A stretch of 64,000 nucleotides of DNA from Parasponia andersonii (GCA_002914805.1 JXTB01000006.1:854267-918266); one strand, 5' to 3'; positions 1 through 13,587 are shown, numbered from the stretch's first letter. Program-made: numbers and translations. The notes: a model not told the origin generated them from the letters alone.

Positions 1-130
1 ACAACACGAGTTGTCTAACCTATTTATAAATAGGTCGTTCGTGTTATCTTAACTCGTTTGACACATTTAGCACCTATTTGATACGTTTATCAAATTTGTA
101 ACCTGATCGACACACAACATCCAAACATAA
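1..130. repeat. hAT subterminal region, cut by the window edge
   Basis: This AT-rich DNA contains the reverse complement of motifs also found at 7085-7140 (gctaaatgtgtcaaa, then gttaagataacac). It lies beyond the 3' end of the hAT transposase relic on the minus strand. It therefore looks like the subterminal part of the same hAT family. The terminal inverted repeat itself would lie outside the window. Confidence 0.4.
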
Positions 131-329
131 CCTAAAGTATGAAAGGTCTAAATAAGAATCTAAATACATAATTCAAAGCATGAAATATCCAAATAAGAAT
201 CTAAAAACATAATCCAAACATAGAATAGTTCAAATAAGCATAAATTATTACATTTTTCTGAAAGTTATTTTTCAAGTGCAATAGATTTTGAACTTTGAGC
301 AGCATTTTTATCTTCATATAAGCTAAGTT

Positions 330-2552
330 GGCACATGTCCTTTGTGAGCTCATCCATCACTTCAGTCAGACTTCAAGAACTAGAAACTACATGAAAAACA
401 TAGAAGTTAATTTAATTAACATAGAAAAAAAGAATTACACAATAAAGTAAAATGTACAATGTTACCTTTTGCACCATATAACTAATCTCTTATACAGATA
501 ATTGCTTTAGCAGTTGTAGGTTTAAGTATACTACGATATTGATCGAGCTTGTATCTCCCAACACTAAAGGTAGATTGAGAAGTTACTGTTGAAAGAGGGA
601 TACTCAAGACATCACAAGCTATTTTATAAAGCTCGAGATAACAAAATTGATTAGCATTTCAAAAGGTGAGGATATCTAAATTTGAATTACTTTAAAATCT
701 TGGCTCATCAAAGTAAAGCTCCAATTGTGTTTTCTGAGTAGAAAAAGAAAGCTCCAAATCCATCTCATCGAATTCCTAAATTAAAAAAAATACATAATTA
801 AATATTTTTATATGCACAATACCAAGAAAATAACATATATAAATTATTAAACACTAACATATATCTTGAAAGCTTCATCATCGATGTTTCCCACATGTCA
901 TCTAGGTTTAATAAAGGTTGTTCGTGGTAAAGAACTTGTCGAACTTGCAACTGATTAAGATTTATATTCATTGAACAAAAGCTCCAACTTCCCTTTTATT
1001 TTCTCAAATGGTTCTATGTAACCTTTTACATAAATCTTTTTATATACAAATTCAACTATTTTTAGATTGTAACAAGGATCTAAAATACATGTTATGGCTA
1101 ATGTCACATTAAACTCACACTAATATTTTTGAAATTTTGTCTATATGTGAGATGTTATAAACCTTATGTATTCATTATTACTATCTTTTTTGTAATGCTT
1201 TAATGTTAGACAACACTTATAAATGGCAAGAACATATATATTTGTTGTAGGATACTTTGAGCCTGAGAACTTAAGAGTTGCATCACAAAACATCTTCAAA
1301 AATTTTGTAATCTTTTCAATTTTCTCCTACTCTTATACTGAAATACAATGCTTATAGTTTGAATCACTTAACTCTAAATGTTGAAAAGTACGACGGTAAT
1401 ATAAAGTACTCTCAAGTATTAGAAAGATAGAATTCTACTTCGTACCCACATCTTGACACAATCCTTTCTTGTTGCCTACTGATACTAAATTCACACACTC
1501 TTTAAACTTTTTCTTCCTAACTTATGAGTACTTAAGATATTTGATAGTATCATGTATCTTAATAATTGAAGCATCAATTTCCTTTAATCCAGCTTACACA
1601 ATCAAATTTAATATATGTGTATAACACCTTATGTGAAAGAAATCATTTTTTCAAAGTAGAAATTCTTTCAATTGTAGTAGTTCTTTCAACATGTCAATTG
1701 AAGCATCATTTGTAATAGTGTTGTCAAAAGTAGTACTAAAAACTTTATTTTCAGTCTCATTCACAAAATATGTTATAAAGCTTTTCAGATAATATTATTC
1801 CATTATATGGAGGTGGCATAAAACTAAAGTTCAAAACTTGTTTTTGCAACTTCCAATCGGTATCTACATAATATGCAGTCAGACAAATATACCCATCATT
1901 GGTCAAAGAAGACCATCCATAATATGTGAAACAATTTCTACCAAGAACAGTCCTTAACAAACCCTTGATTCTTGTCTTTTATTTATTATAAACTTTAAAT
2001 GTATCAGCGTTTGCAGTGTTCCTAGATGCTAGTATTATATCAGGACACATATAGTTAAACAAAGCTATGATTCCTATATACTCAACAAATTGAAAAAGCA
2101 AATCATGCTTTATAAGAGCTTCAGTCATTAAATTATGAAACTTTTTAGAATCTACTTTTATGACTATGAAGAGTCATTTCACGAGATATTATTAATTGAC
2201 CTATATCAATAGTATCTCTCCTAATGCAAGAGTCAAGGTGGCATTTTAAGTTACCTATCCCATATTTACTATTAGAAAGATACAATGAACTACATTTCTT
2301 GCACTTAGCCCTTTACTTTTTGTCTTCACCAAAAGGTAGCATGTCAAAATTATTCCAAACTTCTGAGGTTAGCTTCCTCTTACGTGTTAGCTGATGATTA
2401 GACTTAGCGTCACTTCTTGACTCAAATTCATCATGACTTTCATCATCACCCAAGTCAACACTAATCGGTTCATTATTCTTCATTCTACACATAAAGATGG
2501 AAGTTAATTCAGTTAACATAGGAAATAACATATTTGAATTATTAGACATCAA
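330..2552 (-). pseudogene. hAT transposase relic (BED zinc finger, RICESLEEPER-like)
   Basis: This is a decayed hAT-superfamily transposase read on the minus strand. From 2552 downward it shows an acidic N-terminus, then a BED zinc finger (CKKC near 2290, then CHLDSC near 2235). Next come CLTAYYVDTDWKLQKQ near 1850, the FHIRCYTHILNLIV signature near 1600, and the C-terminal dimerisation domain near 500-640 (ACDVLSIPLSTVTS, STFSVGRYKLDQY). These segments lie in different frames and are broken by many stops, so the gene is dead. DAYSLEEPER/RICESLEEPER proteins are known domesticated relatives, but the broken frame argues against domestication here. The element's 5' end is probably near 4740, and its 3' end lies outside the window. 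Confidence 0.85.
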
Positions 2553-2559
2553 TACATGG

Positions 2560-4545
2560 AAATTATTAAACTATAAAATGAAAAAAAAGTTGATTTAATG
2601 TTTAGTGAAAAAAACAAAGGCCCTTAGAAGAACGATTGAGTCGCATCCTTGGCCACTTGGTTAGCATTATCTTTCTGAATAATAATAAGACTTCTTATAA
2701 ATCTCAGTGGATTTATGACATCATTCTCCATTCACATCTTAACCTATCAAAAATTTAGAAGGACTCTATTAATTACTTATCAAATATCAACCATGTAATA
2801 CAATGATGCAAATTAACGTGATTAAACTTTCTAAATAACAATAAGAATTCTTATATAATCTAGTGGACTTATGACATTATTCTCCATTAATATCCTAACC
2901 TATTAAAAATTTGAAAGGACTCCATTAATTGCTTATCAACCATGTAATATAATGATGCAAATTAACGTGACTAAACTTTGTAGCTTGGTCATCTATTCTA
3001 CTAAAGAATATTATTATATTAAGTGTTAAGATTTATCTAGACCTTTCCTTTTTGTTTTTTTTTTTTTCATAAAACTAATGAAGAATGTCACAAGACTACT
3101 GTCTTATATTTATCCAAATAAGTAGTGTTATGAAAAAATGAAGAAGGAAGGAAAAAATAAGACAAATTATTACGTGCTCTTAGTTTTATCATTGTGACTA
3201 ATCTCAAATAGACTTAATTAACATTTGTAGCTATCTAATTTTTCTGTTTTGCTTTCTCTGAATTTCTTTTCCTTGTGGAAAAAAAACTAACATAGGAGAA
3301 GATTATGGTTAACTAATAATCTGGTATGCTATGTTTACTTGATTTTGGTTTCTACTTTTTATTTATTGGCTTTAACTTTGTGGTAACTAATAAAAAATCT
3401 TAGGTAGATCGTATCATACATTATTAAACATAATCTTAATTCTTATAACTTTTTGTTTAAATCCTAATTGGCTAGTATTGATTCTAAGTTCTTATTCTGC
3501 AAAATGACAGTGTTTTAGTCTTACATTGGTAAAGAAGATATCCCATAATTTATTTATGGCTTTTTAGCTTCAGAATTTCAAGTTTTATTGTTCAGTCGGA
3601 ATATCATGTGATTTTTCTACATTTTTCTTTCTTTTAATATGGAGTATCTAGTTTCTTTATTAATCAATGTTATCTTATCATCATCATTGGATTTATTTCG
3701 GAAAAAAATTGATTGAATCATTGTATATATAATCACATATTGACAAATAATTGAGTTTTATTATTCAAAGTATATGTTATAGACTTTTGTTGTGCAAATA
3801 ATTTTCCATAATCAGAGAACTACAATCAATACTTTCAATCAAATAACTCGAAAAAAACATAATCATAAAAGCTCATCTACATCTCAAGAGACAAGAATCA
3901 TTATATTATTTTATAATAAAGATATTAGTTATCCTTTATGTCTCTATTTTTTGACAAACCAAACATCATAAGCTAAACTCAAAAACAAATTAGGACTAAC
4001 ACAAAACAAATTACTCAACTATCAACCACACTCAAGATTCACTTGAAATTATATAAAAAAATCTCCAAAAAAAATGAAAGAAAATAAAAAACTTATTGTA
4101 CATACATAGATGCAGAAGAACCTAGATGGTGTGTCTTGTTGCCAAAGTCATTGACAAAAATTGAAGAATTAGAGCTAATCCTCTATTCTTGGAGGTTTAG
4201 GTCATCGACAAAATATTTAGAAGACTCAAAGCTTCGATTGGCTTCATCGGGTTTGTCTTCAACATCCTAGGCTAGCTATGGGCACCTAGAGTAGATGAAT
4301 CTTTAGATCTAACTAGAAAGAATGAGATAAAGAAAGGAAAGTGAAGGTGGCGACAAGCAGAGTAATTTAGAGAAGTAAAGATTATAGACTTAAAGAGAAT
4401 AAGAGATGGAATTAGTAATCTGATATATTTTTAGGGTTAGAGATAATAGATTGATTGGGCTTTATTGAGAATTTGGGATAAAAGAAATATCTAATATGTA
4501 AAGGCAAGCCTAAGTATGAAACAATTATAAATTATAAAGATACCA
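2560..4545. other. Non-coding interior of the hAT element
   Basis: This is AT-rich DNA without a credible reading frame, between the transposase start and the terminal sequence near 4740. A segment near 2640-2780 is partly repeated near 2820-2960 (both contain cttatcaaatatcaaccatg-like and ggactccattaat-like tracts), so a short internal duplication is likely. No gene is visible. Confidence 0.45.
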
Positions 4546-4549
4546 ATTT

Positions 4550-4745
4550 ATTTTTAAACGGGTTAAGCCATGTCATTTTTGGGTTAGGCGCGTTAACCTG
4601 AAAATGATACGTTTAATAAACGAGTTAGACGGGTCAACCCAAAAATGACCCGAATCCATTTAGGCAAAATCTAAATCCGTTAATATCATACAGGTTTCGA
4701 GTCGTGTTATCGTATTTGACCCATATTGCGACCCCTCTATCATTC
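4550..4745. repeat. hAT terminal/subterminal repeats
   Basis: The segment is dense in cgggtcaaccc and gggttaa motifs and ends, read on the minus strand, as AGAGGGGTCGCAAT. This resembles the TAGGGGTGKCAA-type terminal repeats of plant hAT elements. It lies upstream of the transposase relic in the right orientation to be its 5' end. Confidence 0.5.
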
Positions 4746-4929
4746 CTATCAAATAAGTTAAAATACTTCTTCATGTTGCTTTATCAATCAATAAATATAT
4801 ACATCATCATCTGAGTAACGTCATTCGTGAAAAAAACATTGTCACAAGAAAAATCAAACTTCAGCTACAGCAAAAAATTTATTATATTAGATAATAAAAT
4901 ACTATAATATATCAAAAACTTTAGTAGTC

Positions 4930-6020
4930 AACATTTACATTACTCACCTCTAATCACTAGAAGATTAGTTCAATTTCATGTACTTATAAAAGGCAAGTTA
5001 TAAGGAACAATAATAACTAGCCACATATTGCATGCATTGCTCATATCCCTAAATGAGTTAAAACCTTTGGCTTCTAATTCTACAACATATTTCTAATATC
5101 TATAATAAAAGATGAATACTTTTGATCAAATTATTTCCAAACCAGTTAATTTGTAGGATGTCTATATTTTTTCAATCTCTCAAACTCATGCCACATCATA
5201 TTTTTCATGATATGTCTGAAACTATATAACCTTTTCAATTATGGAGTAAGAGAAAAATAACATATGCTCTTATTAGGAGCATTCTTCCCTTGCTCTACCT
5301 AGTTTTTCCATATACTGAACACTTAGATAACTTGACATTCTCTTTCTAGAATAGTGCATAGTCATGTTTACACGCATGAATAGACTCATAACCTAGAATG
5401 ATATTATGCAACTGTGTCTTTATCTCATAATACAATTGAGGCAAAATTGTTGTTGTAAGAAATGCTTCTAGCAATCAGTTCAATAATATATTGAGGGACT
5501 TATTACTCCACTTATTAAGTACTTATTAATATATCAATTTCACTAGGAAGTTAAGTTCTGAAAACTTTGTGCACCTAACATGTAAATCTTTTTTCATCTC
5601 AATAAACAGCTCATCAAATTTATTTAATTATTCAAAGCCATCCATAGAAACATCACTCACTTCTTTGTCTACATTAGGATGACTAGTTTTCCTTATTCCA
5701 GCAAAACCACTCAATACGATATACATTTCCTTGCCTTGATCATCATTGTTATCCTCACTATTAACATATGTAACTAGAAACGACTTCTTGTGAAAAGATT
5801 ATACTGTATAAGATGATTGGATGCCTTTCTACAGAAAATGTTGATTAAATATTTTGGGATCTTAGAATTTCCCATTCAAGCAATGTAGACATAAACATCT
5901 TACATCACCTTCCATGTTAACATAAGCTATTATCCTCTCAACAAATGCCTTACTAGCACCTATTCTATACAAGCGTGATAATTGATTTCTCATACTCATT
6001 CAACTCTTATCAATATCCAT
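4930..6020 (-). pseudogene. CACTA (En/Spm) TNP2 transposase relic
   Basis: Minus-strand translation gives fragments in TNP2 order. Near 6018 there is an N-terminal MDIDKS stretch, followed near 5900 by a cysteine motif (CLCLHCLNGK). A degraded KKYRHPTN..LVWK motif lies near 5150, and FNSFRDMSNACNMWLVII plus VPYNLPF lies near 5000. This resembles the conserved TNP2 block normally read as RHPADSPAW, then NPFGNMS..YSMWPV. Stops and frame changes interrupt every segment, and the C-terminal half is missing. It is a short internal relic of a CACTA transposon. Confidence 0.75.
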
Positions 6021-6130
6021 TTTCCATTATATAGATTCGACGAAAACAAATAACAACAATATGTATGATTTATGCAAAAACTTTTATATGCATATATTTT
6101 AAATCTAACTTATCACTCCATCTTCAAATG

Positions 6131-7040
6131 ATAAGTCATAATCCTATTTATAATTATTTATTAAGTGGTCTGTTATTCACTTGAATATTGTTCCATTTAC
6201 GCCGATCTTTTGACAGCATCTCTATAGTTCTCCTAAGTGTGTTATGAATATAGAACACACCTGGAGACTAATGAGATACGACCATAGCATCGACCAAAGA
6301 ACAATTTATATAAGTGAACAACAACATATATGTATAATCCCAAATTGTCCAAATGGGATAATTCAAAAATCAATTTCGAGATGCATAATCTCTCACTAAC
6401 TCCTAATGAGACTAAGATAATTTTTATTTGAAAAATATAATTGGTACTCAGTGTTGCGTGTATACCTACTATATATATATATATATATGCACATACTTGG
6501 TACTAAAATGTACTAAAATAATGAACACTTTTTTTAGAGAAAATTTAATTTTATCAAATTTCATAAATTTTTTCCTAAATAAAAAAATATACACAAAGTG
6601 TGCATACACAACACCAAGTACCAAAAAGTCTGCACACATAGTGTTATGTGTGCAAATACCATACTTAGTACTAAGTATGTGCATATATATATATATATAG
6701 TAGGTATATACATAACACTAAGTACCAATTATATTTTTCACGCAAAAATTACCTTAGTTCCATTAGAAGTTAGTGAGAGATTATGTATCTTAATACTTAT
6801 TTTTGAATTATCCTATTTGGACAATTTAGGATTATACATATATGTTATTATTCACTTATATAAAGTGTTCTTTAGTTGATGCTTTGGTCGTATCTCATTA
6901 GTCTCCAGGTGTATTCTATATATTCATAGCACACTTAGGAGAATTATAGGGATACTGTCAAAAGATTGGTGTGAATGGAACAATGTTCAAGTTAATAATA
7001 GACCACTTAATAAATAATCATGAATGGGATTATGACTTAT
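6131..7040. repeat. Long imperfect inverted repeat (fold-back), arms of about 374 bp
   Basis: Bases 6131-6504 match the reverse complement of 6667-7040 along nearly their whole length. For example, ttgacagcatctctatag on the left pairs with a near-identical complement near 6950, and both arms contain tactccaggtgt-type and (AT)n tracts at mirror positions. The spacer is about 162 bp. Small reading frames in the centre come from the AT microsatellite and are not genes. It could be a fold-back transposon, or the two ends of an internally deleted element. Transcription would give a long hairpin RNA. Confidence 0.85.
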
Positions 7041-7049
7041 CCTTAAAAT

Positions 7050-7340
7050 AATTTGATGAATGTGTCAAACAAGTCCTAAAGTGTCAAACAGGAGCTAAAT
7101 GTGTCAAATGGGTTAAGATAACACAATACGACCTTTTATTAAATGCATCGTATTTGGGTCACAGGTTACGGGTCACATGTCACAAGTCAATATGACCTAC
7201 TTAGCAAACGGGTTACATAGGTCTTATCGTGTCAACCAATTTATAAGTGAGTCGTATTCGAGTTGAGCATTTACTTGTTATACATGTACATCGATATGAC
7301 ATGAATATGATTTGTGCAAATGAATTGTCACCCTTAACCA
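7050..7340. repeat. Second hAT-like terminal region
   Basis: This stretch repeats gtgtcaaa several times and contains gggttaagataacac, the inverted match of the window start. It ends in aattgtcaccctta, whose complement TAAGGGTGACAATT resembles a hAT terminal repeat and the end near 4740. It is probably a terminus of a related hAT copy. Confidence 0.4.
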
Positions 7341-9440
7341 AGAGTAGCGAGTAATAGTGGTCCATCTACTATTCAACGAGAGTTGGAGGCTCAAAACCAA
7401 TTGATGAACATATAGATTGTACAGCTCAACACTTCTGGCTTTAACTTCCAACTGTTAACTCTACCACATCTACATAGCTAGGACTTATTATGTATTTTTA
7501 ATACATATATTAAATGTACTTTGTATATATTTTTAATGTGCTTTAAAATGTTATAATGAATAAATTGAATTTTTATGTTAATATATTTAATTAATTTTTT
7601 TTGTTATTGTTATTATTTTTTTAAGTTTATTTTTGTATTTTGTTTTATCTTTCTGCACAAGTATTTCTAAAAGGAAAATAAAAAGAAATTATTTCCCAAT
7701 GCTAACATGTTATATTGTTGGCACATGTTTTTAATGAAATATTGAAAAGACTTTCACCAACAGCTTTATGCGTCGGGCAATGTATTAACATTTAAAAATA
7801 TAAAAACTATTTCTAGAACTACAAGTGCATTGAGAAACATCTACCCTATCGAATATTCCCTAATGCATAAAGTCATACCGTCGGAAAATGGTTGACAACT
7901 TCTTGTGTCATAATTTCCCAACAATACATCATTTACCGATGTCTCTAATGCATCAACAAAGGTTACTTTTCCAGATACATTTGCTGTTATATTATAAAGA
8001 TATCTTTCCCTATAGTCTTTTGTCAATGACTACCTTTGACAAAAAAAAATGAGCAATTTGCATATTTTCTCCAATGCGTCAAGGAAGACCCCAAATCTCG
8101 TAGTGAATATACATAAATCAAACTGAAATAAAAAAATCGAGACTTAATTTATATCTTAACAACTCGCATTAAAAATTAGCAATCACCTATTTTAAACTAT
8201 ACCTATTACATTTTATCATAGTAACTAAGCATAGATCATAGAAATCTAATTACAAAAGGCATTGGAAGCATTTCGTTCCATGAAATATCGAGTAATGTTG
8301 ACACTATTAGAAGAATATTCTTTTTTTACCCCTTAACTCTAACACTATTAGAAAATGTTAGTAAACAATGACCATATAGTCATTTTAGTTTTTAAAGAGA
8401 TAAACAAATGCTCTTACTAATTTTTATCTTTTTTGTTGTGTATTTTTAAATAATTAGTTTTTTATTATTAAATAATAAACTAAATAGAAAGTGATAACAT
8501 AATATTCTTTTACATAATTATATATCTATATATATAAATATATATATAGAAACAAAACAAAAATATAACAAATGTGTAATATAATAGCTTTTTACTTAAA
8601 CTTGATATATTTGCATTGGATGTATTTTTTTTGTTACAGCCATAATTTTATTTTAAGTATAAATTTACATCTAAGGAAGAAAAATATACCGTTTTGGTTT
8701 TTTAATTATATTTAACCATGTTAAAAATTTTATTTTACATCATTTTGATTTTATTTTATATTTTATTATAAAAGCATAATAATTAAACATTTTGTCCCTT
8801 GTCTGTTATCCTTATTATGAATTTACCCCCTCATTTTTTACTTTATATACAAGTGCCTAAAAAATGGGAAAAATATTTCTCTTTTGTCCTCTAATATCGA
8901 TGCCATTAGAAGACTGTTAATGGTAAGGATCAAATAGTCATTTCACCTTTAAGAGAGAATTAATTTTTGGTATGAAATTAGGCAAATTTTTTAACATAAC
9001 TTCTAAAAATAGTTTTGAAATTAATAAAAGAAAGCAAAAACAATTCTGTTGTGCCTATTTACATAATTGGAAGTGTTGAAACTATCTTATTAACATCTTA
9101 TGCTAAAAAGGTTGTTTTGCTAACAAGCTGTTTCATTGTTATAAGAAATGTTTCTTTCTTTTTATGCTTCTCTATTTATAAGAATCTGTACCATTGTCAT
9201 CACAATCATTCCTTCTTGTCCTAATAATTGTGTTGAGATCTTTTTCTATAAATTAGTTTTAAACTATTAATATCTTAAAATATTTTTTTATCCCTTTGTC
9301 ACTGAGCATTTTTGTTGAAGGACCAAAGTACACTACAATTGGTTCTTATTGAAGCTCTAAAACCCAGAGTGGATATAAGTGCATGCTAGTTTGTACAATC
9401 TTAATAAAAACTATAAATGAATTTTTCACTAAGATCTCAT
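7340..9440. other. AT-rich intergenic DNA with transposon traces
   Basis: No gene is supported. 7740-8060 contains gcgtcgg, accgtcgg and cgatgtctctaatgcatc motifs like the subterminal repeats of non-autonomous CACTA elements. Blocks at about 8310-8415 and 8870-8965 are diverged direct copies of each other (a tagtcattt core with flanking ttagaa and taagag tracts). The rest is low-complexity AT DNA. Confidence 0.4.
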
Positions 9441-9719
9441 ATAGGGCATTGGTGTTAGTAGTAGTTGCTAAGTATTATGTACCTAAAAGAGAATATAAAG
9501 AAGACGGGGTGAGAAGGAGAGGTACTAGCACTAATAGTGAGAGGACCTAGAACTCTAAAACTAGAGTCAATGATTGTTCTATAACAGAGTACTAGAGGGC
9601 TAGAGATACAATGACTAATGATATTCATGAGTATGGCTACTTCACTTACAGTTGCCACCCTTGAACTTAAAGTGGATGTCCTATCTATATTCAACAGCTT
9701 AAAAAGGCCTGATAGCTGA

Positions 9720-9915
9720 TTTCTAAGTAGAAATTGTCATTGAAAGCGATTCCTTTGCTCGAGAACTAGACTTAAGAGATTGTGTATACCAGTCAAAATA
9801 TGAAGGTGGGATGCTAGCTAGCCTCCTGACCGAAGCACCAACGCATTCTCTAATACGCATATTGAGACTAAAGTTGATTTTGCATATTCTAAGCCTATCA
9901 CTTTTCTCCAACTAT
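9720..9915 (-). pseudogene. Possible LINE RNase H-like remnant
   Basis: A minus-strand frame contains VRRLASIPPSYF, which resembles the reverse-transcriptase-like RNase H domains (RVT_3) of plant LINE-derived genes. In those, a VRR..S.. segment is followed by an EAL..K.GL.. helix. The following residues do not continue the domain without a frame change, and no reverse transcriptase is found nearby. This is a weak call based on one short motif. Confidence 0.25.
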
Positions 9916-10448
9916 CTTTATATTGTACCTACCGTTAACTTTTGCTTACCTTCGTTTCAGATATTTCTTTTCATATAAGTGGTATACTAATTAGACTAAA
10001 GGGAGAAGATATTTTTCAGTAAAAGCAAATTGTAATTTTTGATTTAATTTAAAACAGTATGTGCAGATGATAGTGATAGAAAAACGATATGACAGAGCTC
10101 AACAAAAAAGGAGCTTACCAAACTAAGCAAGAGGTGCCATTAAGTAAGGAAGAAAAGGGAAAGGCTAGCAAGTAAGAATCCTACGAAGACCTTCAAGATT
10201 AAGACCATTAAATAGAGTACTTCCATCTATTTATTATCTCATTTGCTACCTCAAATCATAAAAGATTTGGCCCACAAAATAGAATTGAGTTGTGTTTAAT
10301 TTAATTCAATCGGATTAAATATTGTGAGCTAAATAATATAAGCACATAAGATCCCTACAATAACTTTAATTTAATAGTAGCAATTTGGCCCAAGAAATAG
10401 AACTCAGTTGTGTTTATATAGCTCAATGCAAATGGGTGGACTAGGTCT

Positions 10449-11150
10449 ATGTAAAATCCCAGAAATTATAAGGGCAAAAAAGTCATTTGCCAATTTATGG
10501 AATTAAATAAGAAAGGGACTTATTCATGAAGTTTTTTAAAATGGGTACGAAAATGTAAATATTCAGAGGACTAAATTGACAGGATTTGAAATAATAGAGA
10601 CAATTGTGCAATTTTTGATTGCACAGTCCCATACATAGTGTTGTGTGGCCTCCCTCATTCTCTCTCATCCCTCCCCCAACGTAAGCTGCTAAAGTTGCTC
10701 ACCCCTACTCGCTGTCGTATAGCCATTGTCCAACCTTTCTAGTTACCAGTGCTGCACCATCGTGTTGCCCCAAGCTCGCTGCCAAATGTTGAGGCCACCA
10801 GAGCTTCGTGCTGTCACCGGAGAAGATAAAGTAGACGTGAGATTTTTGATTTTTCGGTGGTGATTCCAGCCGTTTCAATGCCTGTTCTTCGACTCTTTGG
10901 ATTTGTCCCGTCATGAGAAATATCTAGGTATCTATTTCGGGACCCCATTTTTCCCGGTTTGAAAGTTATCATTTTTGAGCAGTTTGAACTCAGAGTTGAC
11001 ATTTTGATTGGACAGTTGGATTGTAAGTTTAATGTCATTTTGGAATATACTGAAATGGTGAAGATTGATATATATTGATCGAGTTTCGTGACGAGCACGA
11101 AAAACAAGATTTTGATCAAATCTTGCCATGTTTTGCATATCGTGAGTCTA
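10449..11150 (+). repeat. Possible gypsy-type LTR fragment
   Basis: The segment starts at TGTAAAATCCCAGAAATT and continues with a GC-richer leader (ctctctcatccctccccc, ccaccagagc, ggtggtgattcc). This layout is common in LTRs of plant Ty3/gypsy elements. No matching second LTR, PBS or gag-pol is visible, so it could be a solo LTR or a fragment. The right boundary is uncertain. Confidence 0.3.
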
Positions 11151-13580
11151 GTTTCGACCCAAATCCAAATTGGACAAATTATATATCTAATCTAGTTAAC
11201 TTGGGTGCTAGAAATTCTATGGTGAAGTTTCTATTATGAATTAAATCTCTGTCAAGAAGTTAGTTTTCCCAAAGAGAGCGATCGAGGGCTTGATTTCAAT
11301 TTCTAACTCTTCGAACGATCATTCTACGACACCACAAGCTTCCAATAGTAGAATATCACTACTCTAGTGAGATAGAGGATTCAATTACCTAATTTCAATA
11401 TCTTTTTCATGAAAACTCAAATATGTGGCATATTATGAAAATGTGTTTATTACAAATTTTGGTAAATATATGAAATACATGGTGGAATTGAGGTCTATGC
11501 TTTGTGGTTTGTAATTACTTTTCATACAGGTTTGAATTTTGGGTTTGTTTCGAACCAAAATTGACCAAATAAATTAGTTTTATCAATAGTTATATATATA
11601 TATATATATATTATAATGTATACTTATTTTATAATTTTTATCATAATATGTACTTATGATGTGCATATTTTTTTTATATATGTCTAATATAAGTTTGTTT
11701 TTGTGCCTTGACGCTAAAGTTGAAGTTTAAATTCTTTATTATTATTGTGGCATATATTATTCTTTATTAATCTATCTTACTTAAGATTTATTATTGTATT
11801 ATATTTTGTTTAAGATATTCTATACTTTAAGATTGCTTTTACATTCCAATTTGATTGTAACTTAAGTTTAAAATAATTAGGACTTTCGATTTAATTATAA
11901 GTTTTAAACATGTTATTTTTATTTAATATTTGGACTATATTAACATTGCTCTTTGTGTAATATTATTTGGATTGTGTTTGGTTTTTTATTTAATTATGTT
12001 AAGATTATTTAAACCATGGAAACTATCCAAATTGCACTGCAAAACATAGGTGAAATCTGGCCAGTTTGAGTTGACCAATTAATTAGCTTTGTTGAGCTAA
12101 ACAAGGGAACTAATAAATCCAAATAATCTAAGTTCTAATAGTTAATAAATATCATAATAATTCTTATTATTATATTTATCTAATTACAATTAATAACGGA
12201 GTCACTCCATTAAAGGCTCAATACTACACTCTTAGATTAAATGTCATACTTTTTATAAAGATAATGATATAATTAACTAGCCTTCAGTAAATGATACATC
12301 TAGCATATTCAATACTACGTGTGTAAGAATATTATAAAATGTCGTAATTGGATAGGTGAAATTATCGTAATATCATTCTAATACAGGTTTACTTTTAAGT
12401 TACTATCTTTCTATCAAGGAATAATATTGTTGATAATTTTACTCATAATGACCATTATACAAAATTATCAACCATTTATACGGCGAATACTAAGATCTTG
12501 GATTTTATTATTTCAAGAAGCTTGAAAGATCATAAAATGATATTAATGTATAGTGTCCTTAATAATCTGATATTCCTGTCAATTCATAAATCATAATCTC
12601 TAAGATACTAGAGTTCACCTCGTTCAAAATGGAAACTAGTCTTTTAACAAGTCAAAAAGTTACAACTTATGAAAGTAAGTCCAATCAAATACTAAGGATT
12701 AAAATCTATATGCTAAGAGCTAGTAAGTAGTAATATTAATAATTGAATTATGGTACTTAAACTCAAATTCTTATATTATTTGGTCTAATTAAATAAACAT
12801 AACTTATTTATATTGTGCTAGTGTTTCTATCAGAAATCAGACACTTCAATGAATTGAGACACATCATTCATATTGAGATAGGCAAACATTACAATCTATG
12901 ATAAATAAAGTATTCCATCTTTATTTATAGATTTTAAGTAAATTGATTTAGACTCAGATAAATAAACAAATCTCTCCATAATTTATATACTTAATCATAT
13001 TTTTTTTATGCTCTAACAAAGTTATGGAATTTTTTTAGATAAATACACTATTCTATTATGATAGTTTAACCTAACAGATATCATATAAGAAAAAGATATT
13101 ACACAAAAAGATAATTTAGGAATTCTGCTTTATAGGACAAATGTCCTGATATTTTTCTTTCTAAATCTTTTTGTTCAATATATTTTCTTTTAAATACACT
13201 TTCAGATACTATTATGTGCTCATTACTTATATTTTTGGTTAAAAATTTAACAATAAGTTGTAATTTAAATATTTCAGGAACTAAATTATTACAAATCAGA
13301 AAATTTAGGGGTTTTATTGCTGTAATTAAAACTTTTAGGACCAAACTAGTACAAATGTGATAGTTCAAGGACCATTTGTGCTATAAACCCTAAAATTTAA
13401 AACAAAAGTTTAAATACAAAGGAGCTTCATTATTTTTTTAATACTTAAATTCAAACCATTAGATTCATTCTAATGGATTAAGATAAACAAGATTAAAAGG
13501 ATTTTTAAGGATCAAACATTTGTCATATAACAACTAAGTCTATATGTCTTGAAAAGTAGCAATTTTAACCAAAATTAGGG
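11150..13580. other. AT-rich intergenic DNA
   Basis: No gene is seen. An (AT)n tract lies at 11591-11610. The longest frames are short and lack family motifs. Confidence 0.5.
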
Positions 13581-13587
13581 ATAATGA

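Noticed and set aside
6428..6879. Small frames in the centre of the long inverted repeat
   Set aside because: They run through the AT microsatellite and appear on both strands as mirror images, which is what the palindrome predicts.
7841..8026. 61-codon minus-strand frame
   Set aside because: It overlaps CACTA-like subterminal motifs and has no recognisable domain.
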